From: JAVDCA01 sp035293985
Lineage (GTDB): Bacteria; Pseudomonadota; Alphaproteobacteria; Rhizobiales; Xanthobacteraceae
Direction of reading: 5' to 3'
Assembly: GCA_035293985.1 (NCBI GenBank)
Contig: DATGLS010000045.1
Location: 409,085 to 473,084, forward strand
DNA: 64,000 nt
Below the pieces are notes generated by a model. That model worked only from the letters and a program-made list of their open reading frames with translations. It was not told the DNA's origin and did no database searches. The position numbers and the translations under genes were made by a program. Shown piece by piece: positions 32,991 through 42,150 of the stretch (positions within the stretch are counted from its first letter, which is position 1; each line of letters begins with the position of its first letter).

Positions 32991-33175
32991 GCCCGATCGC
33001 GGCGAGCACAAATCCGCCACGCTAATAACGGGGATAGAGGGGATAGACTCGGGCCCCCCATCCGATTCGCAGAGCGTCGTGCTAATTGCCCCCTCGTGAC
33101 TGCGTGCGCATGTCGTGTCAGCGAGTTGGGTGTGTGCCGTGTCCGAAGAAAACATAGCAACGACACTGGGACGTC

Positions 33176-34669
33176 ATGGCCGTCGAATCGACTGCTCGCA
33201 GGCAGCCGGCGGAAAATCCGCCGCTCTTTCGCTCCGCGCCGCACAACATCGAGCTCGAGCAGGCGCTGCTCGGCGCGATCCTCGTCAATAACGAGGCGTT
33301 CTACCGCGTCTCCGATTTTCTCGAGCCGGACCACTTCTTCGAACCGCTGCACCAGAAGATCTTCAAGGACATCGGCTCGCTGGTGCGCAACGGCAAGAGC
33401 GCGACGCCGATCACGCTCAAGAACTTCCTGCCGCCCGATCTCGACGTCGCCGGCCTGACCGGGAGCCAATACCTGGCCCGCCTCGCCGCCGAGGCGACCA
33501 CCGTGATCAACGCCGGCGACTACGGCCGCACCATCTACGACCTCTCGCTGCGCCGGGCGCTCATCGGCATCGGCGAGGTGATGGTCAACCTTGCTTATGA
33601 CGCCCCGGTCGAGGTCGGACCGCAGGCGCAGATCGAGGATGCGGAGCGGCGGCTCTATGAGCTCGCCGAGACCGGCCGCTACGATGGCGGCTTCCAGCGC
33701 TTCGCCGACGCGGTCACCACCGCGGTCAAGATGGCGGCGCAGGCGTATGAGCGCGACGGCAAGCTGTCCGGCCTGGCGTCAGGCCTGCGCGACCTCGACC
33801 GCATGATGGGCGGGCTGCAACCGTCCGACCTGATCATCGTTGCGGGCCGTCCCGGCATGGGCAAATCCTCGCTCGCCACCAATATCGGCTACAACGTCGC
33901 CAAAGCCTGGCGCGGCGACGTGCGCCCCGACGGCCACATCACCTCGGTCGACGGCGGCATCGTCGGCCTGTTCTCGCTCGAAATGTCCGCCGAGCAGCTG
34001 GCCACCCGCATCATCGCCGAGCGCACCGGCATCCCGTCCTCGCGCATCCGCCGCGGCGAGATCGAGACCTCCGATTTCGATCGCATCGCCGAGGCGGCTC
34101 GTGAGATGGAAACGCTTCCCTTCTACATCGACGAGACGGGCGGCCTCTCGATCGCCCAGCTCGCCGCCCGCGCGCGCCGCCTCAAGCGGCAGAAGGGCCT
34201 CGACCTCCTGATCATCGACTACATCCAGCTGCTCCAGGGCTCCTCCAAGCGTGCCACGGAAGGCCGCGTGCAGGAGGTGACCGAGATCACGACCAGCCTC
34301 AAGGCGCTCGGCAAGGAGCTGCAAGTGCCGATCATCGCGCTGTCGCAGTTGTCGCGCCAGGTCGAGAGCCGCGACGACAAGCGCCCGCAGCTCTCCGACC
34401 TGCGCGAGTCGGGCTCGATCGAGCAGGACGCCGACGTGGTGCTGTTCGTCTATCGCGAGGAATACTACCTGCGCAATCGCGAGCCGCGCCCGGGCTCCGA
34501 AGAGCACTTCAAGTGGCAGACCGAGATGGACGCCGCGCACGGCAAGGCCGAGGTCATCATCGGCAAGCAGCGCCACGGTCCGACCGGCACCGTGCAGCTC
34601 CAGTTCGAGGCCGAGGTCACGCGCTTCTCTGATCTCGCCGTCGAGGACCACCTGCCGGCGCGGATGTAG
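33176..34669 (+). CDS. dnaB: Replicative DNA helicase DnaB
   Basis: This 497-residue hexameric helicase unwinds DNA ahead of the fork. The N-terminal primase-interaction domain is at about 22-125 (PHNIELEQALLGAIL). The RecA-like ATPase follows, with AGRPGMGKS (223-231) and IIDYIQLLQG. The sequence shows no intein interruption, a frequent event in dnaB. A short leader with repeated GGGGATAGA precedes the start. It is monocistronic in the backbone, with a repeat element directly downstream. Confidence 0.98.
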   Translation: MAVESTARRQPAENPPLFRSAPHNIELEQALLGAILVNNEAFYRVSDFLEPDHFFEPLHQKIFKDIGSLVRNGKSATPITLKNFLPPDLDVAGLTGSQYLARLAAEATTVINAGDYGRTIYDLSLRRALIGIGEVMVNLAYDAPVEVGPQAQIEDAERRLYELAETGRYDGGFQRFADAVTTAVKMAAQAYERDGKLSGLASGLRDLDRMMGGLQPSDLIIVAGRPGMGKSSLATNIGYNVAKAWRGDVRPDGHITSVDGGIVGLFSLEMSAEQLATRIIAERTGIPSSRIRRGEIETSDFDRIAEAAREMETLPFYIDETGGLSIAQLAARARRLKRQKGLDLLIIDYIQLLQGSSKRATEGRVQEVTEITTSLKALGKELQVPIIALSQLSRQVESRDDKRPQLSDLRESGSIEQDADVVLFVYREEYYLRNREPRPGSEEHFKWQTEMDAAHGKAEVIIGKQRHGPTGTVQLQFEAEVTRFSDLAVEDHLPARM

Positions 34670-34675
34670 GACGCG

Positions 34676-34766
34676 GTCATTGCGAGCGCGCGCGGCGCGG
34701 CGAAGCAATCTCGATCCGCGCGCTCATGCGCTTGTGGATCGAGGTTGCTTCGCTTCGCTCGCAGTG
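34676..34766. repeat. Dispersed palindrome, family A (copy 2)
   Basis: The left end GGTCATTGCGAG and GCGAAGCAATC, and the right end GAGGTTGCTTCG with CGCTCGCAGTG, form a roughly 90-base inverted element. It lies between dnaB and the DUF3500 gene, exactly at the edge of the metal-related insertion in the backbone. Confidence 0.75.
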
Positions 34767-34775
34767 CCGGCGACA

Positions 34776-36002
34776 TCAGCCCTTAGCGTGGCTGTGCGTC
34801 GTCCCGCCATGCGCGTGGCTGTGCACCACCCCGCCGTGCGAATGGGTGTGCTCCGCGTAGTGCTGGCGCAGCAGGTCCTTGCCGTAGTCGTTGCCGTTGG
34901 GCGTGCGCACCACCGTGTGGACGTGGTCGCGTGACGGCGTGTCGTTGTCGTAGACGATGCCGGACACGTGGTCGAACTCGATGAGGATCACCGGGCTGAA
35001 GACGCGATAGTAGAACGGGCTCGCGTCGTCGCACGGGCCGATCCAGGCGAAGTGCGTCGCGTCGAGATGGCGCTTGACCTCGCCGTAACGGACTTCGGCG
35101 TGGCCGGGCCGAATGCGGCCCGTGTAGGTCGCGAGCAGCGCCTCGAGGCGCTCGCGGCCCTCGGCCGGCAGCTCGCCATAGCGGATGCCGGCGGGCTCGA
35201 TCCGCCGGTTGTCGGAGAACGCGGCGGTGAGCAGCTCGCCCGGCAGATCGTGCCCGATGGTCGCGTGCGCGCGCTCGTCAGTCGAGAGCGAGCGCATCAG
35301 GGCGAGGCCCTGCTCTTCCTCGATCGCGAAGACGCGCGTTCCGGCGTATTTGCCCGAGCGCGCCAGCACCGGCTCCGAGCCCATGAAGCCGGGCGTGAGC
35401 ACGAGCTGGTCGCCGAGCACGAAGCAATTCAGGTTGAGATGATGACCGTCGATCTGCCAGCCCCAAGGACTTCCGGGCGATGGCTCGCCGAAGATGCTCA
35501 CCCAGTAGAACCATTCACTGTACTCCTCGGCCCGGCCCGTCACCTCGAGCATGTGCTCGTTGAGCCGCATGATGTCGCGCGCCGTGCGATACCCCGTGGC
35601 GCTCATCGTCTCGCGCATCAGCGCCAGCGCATGCTCGCGCGCGTGACCATCGAGCTCGGCCATGCACACGCCGTGACGCATCATCCACGGGTGAATGTTC
35701 GACCAGCGGCGCCAGGCCTCGTCGTCGATCGGAAAGCACGCGGCGTTGCGCTGCGCCGGCGTCAGCGCCGCCAGGAAGGAGCGCGCGGCCTGCTCGAGCG
35801 ACGCCAGCGAGTGTCCTGTGCGCTCGCGCGCGAACAGCCCCGGCACGATCCCGTGTGCGCCGGCGATCCCGCGGAAGGGCTCCGCCAGCGCCGCCTGCCC
35901 GCGATCAAGCATGGCCTTGAGCGGCGGAGGTAGATCGAACGGCCGCACCGCCGGCACGGGTCCGCGCGGGCGCAAGCCGAAGCGCGCTGTCTCGCCTGCC
36001 AT
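34776..36002 (-). CDS. DUF3500-family protein with His-rich C-terminus
   Basis: This 408-residue protein has no signal peptide in the 36002 start, which carries GAGGAGG at good spacing. The core includes GWQIDGHHLNLNCFVLG and RDHVHTVVRTPNGNDYG, both typical of DUF3500 proteins, whose activity is unknown. The last 25 residues repeat His-Ser/Thr-His-Gly steps (HTHSHGG, HSHAHGG, HSHAKG), a likely metal-binding tail. It is divergent from the dmeR-dmeF metal-efflux genes and shares their 250-base intergenic region. A role in Co/Ni/Zn handling is inferred. Confidence 0.85.
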   Translation of the reverse strand: MAGETARFGLRPRGPVPAVRPFDLPPPLKAMLDRGQAALAEPFRGIAGAHGIVPGLFARERTGHSLASLEQAARSFLAALTPAQRNAACFPIDDEAWRRWSNIHPWMMRHGVCMAELDGHAREHALALMRETMSATGYRTARDIMRLNEHMLEVTGRAEEYSEWFYWVSIFGEPSPGSPWGWQIDGHHLNLNCFVLGDQLVLTPGFMGSEPVLARSGKYAGTRVFAIEEEQGLALMRSLSTDERAHATIGHDLPGELLTAAFSDNRRIEPAGIRYGELPAEGRERLEALLATYTGRIRPGHAEVRYGEVKRHLDATHFAWIGPCDDASPFYYRVFSPVILIEFDHVSGIVYDNDTPSRDHVHTVVRTPNGNDYGKDLLRQHYAEHTHSHGGVVHSHAHGGTTHSHAKG

Positions 36003-36236
36003 CCGGGGCCTCCTCACCACATCGCGTGTGACCGATTCAGTCGGGGACATTCTGCCGGGATCGACGCAGGGGCCACAATCGACTTTCCGTGTGAATCTCG
36101 GACGCGGTCTAACAAGCACTCGGTTATCGCTGAAACCATTGGCGTTCTCCGCCTAGTTCGTTCTGCCATTTTGCCAATTCCCCCTCTATAACTACGATTA
36201 TACCGAAGAGCAGACTTGATCTTTCCTGGCCGATAG

Positions 36237-36255
36237 CATAGCCCCCTACCCTATG
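36237..36255 (+). promoter_or_regulatory. Candidate DmeR operator overlapping the dmeR start
   Basis: CATAG and CTATG form an inverted pair around a C-rich centre (CCCCCTACC), the arrangement used by RcnR/DmeR-type repressors, whose sites have a C/G tract between A+T-rich arms. The right arm contains the ATG of dmeR, and no Shine-Dalgarno sequence precedes it. The site may control the dmeR-dmeF operon by binding at the transcription start. Confidence 0.45.
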
Positions 36256-36531
36256 TCCCATACGATCCGCGAAAAGCAGAAGCTGCTCGCGCGGGTGCGA
36301 CGCATCCGCGGGCAGGTCGAGGCGCTCGAGCGCGCGCTCGACAGCGAGGCCGGCTGTGAGCCCGTGATGCACCAGATCGTCGGCATCCGCGGCGCCGTCG
36401 CCGGGCTGATGGCCGAGGTGGTCGAGGACCACGTGCGCAATCACCTGGTCGGGTCGCAGAAGGAGGGAGCCTCGCTCGACACCCGCGCGGCCGAGCAGCT
36501 CATCGATGTGATGCACTCCTACCTGAAGTAG
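36253..36531 (+). CDS. dmeR: Metal-sensing repressor of the CsoR/RcnR family (DmeR-like)
   Basis: This 92-residue all-helical protein starts MSHTIREKQKLLARVRRIRGQVEALE. The helical sensor core contains Cys36 within the GCEPVMHQIVG stretch, and the N-terminal His expected for Ni/Co-binding RcnR-like proteins is present. It would release DNA on binding Co(II) or Ni(II). The start lacks a ribosome site, so it may be leaderless. It is 30 bases upstream of the efflux gene, the known dmeRF arrangement in rhizobia. Confidence 0.88.
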   Translation: MSHTIREKQKLLARVRRIRGQVEALERALDSEAGCEPVMHQIVGIRGAVAGLMAEVVEDHVRNHLVGSQKEGASLDTRAAEQLIDVMHSYLK

Positions 36532-36561
36532 ACGCGCAACGGAGGACCGCAGGGGGACTGC

Positions 36562-37596
36562 ATGAGCAACCTCGAAGAGGCGTCCGGCCTCACCCACAGC
36601 CACGTCTTTCTCGGGCGCGGCCACGCGCGCAATGAGCGGCGTACCTGGGGGGTGATCGCACTCTGCACCGTCATGATGGTGACGGAGATCGCCGGCGGGA
36701 TCGTCTTCGGCTCGATCGCGCTCGTCGCCGACGGGCTGCACATGTCGACGCATGCGGCGGCCCTTCTGCTCGCGGCGGTCGCCTACACCTATGCGCGCCG
36801 CCATGCGGACGACCCGCGCTTCTGCTTCGGCACCGGCAAGCTCGGCGATCTCGCCGGCTTCACCAGCGCGGTGGTGCTGGCGATGGTCGCGCTGCTGATC
36901 GGGTACGAGGCCGTGATGCGCCTGATCGCGCCGGTCGCGGTGCATTTCAACGAGGCGATCGCGATCGCGGCATTGGGCCTGTGCATCAATGTCGTCAGCG
37001 TCTTCATGCTCGGCGGCGGGCACGAGCATGGCCACGATCATCACCACGGGGACGGACACGGGCATGCGCATGATCATCATCACGACGATGATGATGATCA
37101 TGAGGACGATCACGACGGTGACCACGATCACGATCACGCCGCCCCCAATGCCGCCACCCACCGCGACCACAACCTGCGCGCAGCGCTCGTCCACGTGATG
37201 GCGGACGCTGCCGTCTCGGTGCTCGTCATCGCCGGCCTGCTGCTCGGCCGCTTTCTCGGCTGGGTGTGGATGGACCCGGCCGTCGGCCTCGTCGGCGCGA
37301 TCGTGATCGCGAGCTGGGCCTATGGCCTCGTGCGCGACACCGGCAGCGTGCTGCTCGACATGACGGCCGATGCCGACATGGCGGAGGACATCCGCATGGC
37401 GATCGAGTGCGACGGCGACCGGCTTTGCGATCTCCACCTCTGGCGCCTCGGCCCCGGCCACATCGGCGTGATCGCCTCGATCGCCACCGCGGTGCCGCGT
37501 GCGCCGAGCTTCTACCGCCAGCGCCTCGCCGCCTTCAGCTCGCTCTCGCACGTCACCATCGAGGTGCATCCGCGCGCGTGGCAGCCCGCTGCATAG
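36562..37596 (+). CDS. dmeF: Co(II)/Ni(II) efflux transporter, CDF family
   Basis: This 344-residue inner-membrane antiporter has six helices (segments at about 30-120 and 215-260). The CDF metal-site residues are present (ADGLHMSTHAAA and HVMADAAVSV). A His/Asp-rich loop at about 155-200, with runs such as HGHDHHHGDGHGHAHD, is typical of DmeF. The N-terminus begins THSH, also as in DmeF. It exports cobalt and nickel, perhaps zinc or cadmium. It is controlled by the DmeR-like repressor upstream. Confidence 0.93.
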   Translation: MSNLEEASGLTHSHVFLGRGHARNERRTWGVIALCTVMMVTEIAGGIVFGSIALVADGLHMSTHAAALLLAAVAYTYARRHADDPRFCFGTGKLGDLAGFTSAVVLAMVALLIGYEAVMRLIAPVAVHFNEAIAIAALGLCINVVSVFMLGGGHEHGHDHHHGDGHGHAHDHHHDDDDDHEDDHDGDHDHDHAAPNAATHRDHNLRAALVHVMADAAVSVLVIAGLLLGRFLGWVWMDPAVGLVGAIVIASWAYGLVRDTGSVLLDMTADADMAEDIRMAIECDGDRLCDLHLWRLGPGHIGVIASIATAVPRAPSFYRQRLAAFSSLSHVTIEVHPRAWQPAA

Positions 37597-37706
37597 CCGC
37601 GCCCTTCCCTGCAATCATCCGCCTTGCCGCCGGCCAGGCAGATGTCGATATTGCGCCCCATTCGTCCGGCACAGCACCGGCCGGGGATCATCGGGGTTTG
37701 GCATTG

Positions 37707-38885
37707 ATGGCGCTGCCGGAAAAAAAGAGTCCGCAACCCGCGGAGGCGGCGGAGCCCGAGATCACGACCGCGGGCCCGCCGGAGCTCGAGACCGGCGGCG
37801 TCGTCACCATCGACATCGGCGCGGTCCAGTCGAACTATCGCGCGCTGTGGGCGCGCGTCGCCCCGACCGAGTGTGCCGCCGTGGTCAAAGCCGATGCCTA
37901 TGGCTGCGGGCTCGAGCCGGTCGTGCGCGCGCTGGCGAAATCCGCTTGCAAGACCTTTTTCGTCGCCCATCTCGCCGAGGCGCGCGTCGTGCGCGCGCTC
38001 GCGCCGGAAGCGACCGTCTACGCGCTGAGCGGCCTGCCACATGGCGCCGCGGCCGCGTTCGCGCAGGCGAACGTGCGTCCGGTGATCGGCTCGACCCACG
38101 AGCTCGCCGAATGGGACGCGTTCTGCACGACCAGCGGATGGCGCGGTGGCGCGGCGCTGCATTTCGACACCGGCATGAACCGGCTCGGCATTCCGGTCGC
38201 CGAGGCCGCGGCGCTTGCGCCGCGCGTAAAAGCGCCCGAGCACGGCATCGCGCTGATCATGAGCCACCTCGCCTGCGCCGAGACCCCCGCGCATCCGCTC
38301 AACAACCGCCAGATCCAGCTCTTTCGCGAGCTGCGCCTGATGTTCCGCGGCATCCCGGCCTCGCTCGCCAACTCGTCCGGCGTCTTCCTCGGCGGGCTCG
38401 CGCATTTCGACATGGTGCGGCCGGGCTATGCGCTCTTCGGCGGCAACCCGACGCCGGCCAACACCAATCCGATGCTGCCGGTGCTCGGCCTCAAGGCGCG
38501 CATCGTGCAGGTGCGCGCGGTTCCGCGCGGCGAGACGGTCGGCTACGGGGCCGCCTGGACGGCATCGCGGCCGGCGCGCATCGCCATCATCTCGGCCGGC
38601 TATGCGGACGGCTACCTGCGCGCCGCCAGCGGCCTCGACACCAAGAGCGCCGGCGCCGAGATGGTGATCGGCGAGACGCGTTGCCGCGTCGTCGGCCGCG
38701 TCTCGATGGATCTGCTCGCGGTCGACGTCACGGCCGTCCCCGAGCACGTCGCCCGGCGCGGCGAGTGGGCGACGCTGATCGGCCCCGGCATCGACATCGA
38801 CACCGTGGCGGCGCAATGCGGCACCATCGGCTACGAGCTGATGTGCAACGTCGGGCGGCGCTTCAGCCGCACGTGGAAGCGTTGA
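37707..38885 (+). CDS. alr: Alanine racemase
   Basis: This 392-residue PLP enzyme interconverts L- and D-alanine for peptidoglycan. The PLP lysine is Lys61 in KADAYGCG, and the second catalytic base Tyr lies in GYGAAW. HFDTGMNRLG and RVSMDLLAVD match the family. The ATG at 37707 gives the normal domain with a roughly 25-residue Glu/Pro-rich lead. It is in the conserved dnaB-alr-radA order, interrupted here by the metal genes. Confidence 0.96.
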   Translation: MALPEKKSPQPAEAAEPEITTAGPPELETGGVVTIDIGAVQSNYRALWARVAPTECAAVVKADAYGCGLEPVVRALAKSACKTFFVAHLAEARVVRALAPEATVYALSGLPHGAAAAFAQANVRPVIGSTHELAEWDAFCTTSGWRGGAALHFDTGMNRLGIPVAEAAALAPRVKAPEHGIALIMSHLACAETPAHPLNNRQIQLFRELRLMFRGIPASLANSSGVFLGGLAHFDMVRPGYALFGGNPTPANTNPMLPVLGLKARIVQVRAVPRGETVGYGAAWTASRPARIAIISAGYADGYLRAASGLDTKSAGAEMVIGETRCRVVGRVSMDLLAVDVTAVPEHVARRGEWATLIGPGIDIDTVAAQCGTIGYELMCNVGRRFSRTWKR

Positions 38886-38939
38886 GGCTAGAAGCGCGGC
38901 GCCTGTAAGCCTCGAGCCTGGAAGCGCCGGCCTGCCGGG

Positions 38940-39254
38940 CTATTGCACCGGTCGCGCGTTCCCGCCGAAGGTTCGTTGATTGCAGGCGTTGGCGATCGTC
39001 TGGATCGCCGCCATGCTCGACTGCACCTTGTTCGCATAGTCGCTGTTGATCTGGGCGTGATCGGGAAACTTCGTCTGCAGCGAATCCATCACGCAATGGC
39101 AGTAGGCTTCGCATTTGTCGTGGCCCGTCGGATTGTTCTTGTCGCACGGCGGGACGCAAGCCTCGTACTCACCATTGTACACCTGCGGCTCCCACTGCGC
39201 GTAGGCAGGCGTGGCCAGGATAAACGCGAGAAGCGCGTACCGTTTGAAAGTCAT
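38940..39254 (-). CDS. Small exported Cys-rich protein, function unknown
   Basis: This 104-residue protein has a signal peptide (1-19, ending AYA). The mature 85 residues hold six Cys, including ACVPPC and CEAYCHC, and are likely disulfide-linked in the periplasm. No family is recognised. The CHC motif with nearby His could bind a metal, but no evidence separates this from a structural role. It is convergent with alr and alone. Confidence 0.65.
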   Translation of the reverse strand: MTFKRYALLAFILATPAYAQWEPQVYNGEYEACVPPCDKNNPTGHDKCEAYCHCVMDSLQTKFPDHAQINSDYANKVQSSMAAIQTIANACNQRTFGGNARPVQ

Positions 39255-39391
39255 TTCTTAGCCCCTTGTTGCAGCACTGCGAGAATCGCGGCGGCGACTA
39301 TAGCCACCGAAACGCACGCCGGCCCCCTCTGATTTAACCGTTCTGTCGCTTTCGTGATTGACATTTGTTCTCTATATGTTCTCATCAGTCG

Positions 39392-39712
39392 ATGGAAGGC
39401 GACACCCTACTGACTTACCCCTATGTGGTCGTACGGCTCGCCTGCCGGTATTGCGCGCGCGTCGGCGCTTATCGGCTGGTGCGGCTGGCGGCGAAATTCG
39501 GCTGCGAGGCGCGCCTCGCCGACGTCGTGATCCGGCTCGCGGCCGATTGCCCGCACTGGAAGCCGAACAGGCGCTGGCCCGAGGGCTGCGGTGTCTATCT
39601 GCCGGATCTCGAGGCGCGACGGGCGGTGCCCGACGACCCGCGACAGCGGGTGATGCGGGTGATCGACGGTGGAAAGAATGAGGATCGCAAAGGTGAGCCG
39701 AAGCCCAGCTGA
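39392..39712 (+). CDS. Conserved small basic protein with Cys pairs, function unknown
   Basis: This 106-residue protein begins MEGDTLLTYPYVVVRLACRYC; the ATG at 39392 has a weak ribosome site and the frame could extend nine codons upstream. Cys residues at LACRYC, FGCEA, DCPHW and GCG could form a zinc site. There is no signal peptide. Related short proteins, mostly annotated hypothetical, occur widely in Bradyrhizobium relatives. It precedes radA by 82 bases in the same direction; I cannot say more. Confidence 0.65.
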   Translation: MEGDTLLTYPYVVVRLACRYCARVGAYRLVRLAAKFGCEARLADVVIRLAADCPHWKPNRRWPEGCGVYLPDLEARRAVPDDPRQRVMRVIDGGKNEDRKGEPKPS

Positions 39713-39793
39713 TCGCCTCCATGATAGCCTCGGTGGCGCACGATTCTCGCAAAACTTCTCGCCGAAACGCTGAAACATCGACGCTGAAACATC

Positions 39794-41212
<1,419 letters not shown>

Positions 41213-41375
41213 TCCGAGCAGCACTCTCCCTAAGGGCGCGGCCCGCACTTGCGGCCCGGTCTCGAACCATGGCCAATTGTCGCCGCCTCGGCTCGCGACT
41301 ACTATCGCGAGGGCTACCGATCTCGGAAGGCGGTCGAGCCGCATCGCGCGACCACCGGGCGCATTGGGGGAGTCC

Positions 41376-42143
41376 GTGTCGTTATCTTCCGGTCCAGACA
41401 CACCGCGTCCGCCGCCGCATCCGTTCGACGAGATGTGGTACGTGCTGGTCGACAATCGAACGCTCGGCCCCCATAGCGGCCGGGACGTCAAGGCGATGAT
41501 CGAGCGCGGAACGATCGGCCCGCGGGCGAGCCTCGCCAAGGTCGGCTCACAACAATGGACGCCGATCGGCGATGTGCCGGCATTTGCGTCCCTGCTTGCA
41601 CGTGAAGGCGTTGCGTCGGGCGCGGCCGGGCCTCCCCGCCAGCTGCCGATGGCCACATCGTATGCAAGCTCCCCGTACGGTGTGCATTTTGCGGGATTCT
41701 GGATCCGGGTGGCCGCCTATTTCATCGACGCGATCGTGCAATCCGTCATCTCCCTCGTCATCGGCATCATTGTCGGTCTGGCGGCCGGCCGGCCCGGCGG
41801 CGCCCAATCAGCTGCGGCGATCGCCCAGGGGCTGGCAATCGTCGTCCAGTTCGTGATCGTCTTCGCCTATCAGGCGATCTTCGTCAGCGGTTCCTGGCAG
41901 GCGACGCCGGGAAAGCGGCTGTGCGGGATTTACATCATACGCGTCGACGGAAGGAAGATCGGCGTCGGCCTCGCGGTCGGTCGGTATCTCGCGATTTGGG
42001 TATCGGCGCTGACGCTCTACATCGGCTTCATGATGGCCGGTTGGACCGCTCAGAAGAAGGCCCTTCACGATATGATCTGCAACACGCGCGTCATCTACGG
42101 CAGAGCCGAGGATGCTGTTCCGCTCGCTGAGATCTTCGACTGA
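41376..42143 (+). CDS. GYF-domain and RDD-family membrane protein
   Basis: This 255-residue protein has a GYF_2 domain at about 20-75 (MWYVLVDNRTLGPHSG), a linker, and an RDD membrane domain at about 105-245. The RDD signature shows as FWIRVAAYFIDAIV and TPGKRLCGIYIIR, with the Arg and two Asp. The GTG at 41376 is chosen because GGGGGAG lies four bases before it. RDD proteins have been linked to ion exchange, while GYF_2 is a protein-interaction fold. Function is unknown. It lies between radA and the convergent serpin. Confidence 0.85.
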   Translation: MSLSSGPDTPRPPPHPFDEMWYVLVDNRTLGPHSGRDVKAMIERGTIGPRASLAKVGSQQWTPIGDVPAFASLLAREGVASGAAGPPRQLPMATSYASSPYGVHFAGFWIRVAAYFIDAIVQSVISLVIGIIVGLAAGRPGGAQSAAAIAQGLAIVVQFVIVFAYQAIFVSGSWQATPGKRLCGIYIIRVDGRKIGVGLAVGRYLAIWVSALTLYIGFMMAGWTAQKKALHDMICNTRVIYGRAEDAVPLAEIFD

Positions 42144-42150
42144 GCATGCG

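Noticed and set aside
36985..37200. Histidine codon run in dmeF as a simple-sequence repeat or CRISPR-like array
   Set aside because: The CAT/CAC/GAT repetition encodes the expected His/Asp metal loop of DmeF and has no regular spacer pattern.
38940..39254. Zinc-finger or ferredoxin-like call for the Cys-rich small protein
   Set aside because: It has a signal peptide, so its six Cys are more likely disulfides; spacing does not fit known iron-sulfur motifs.
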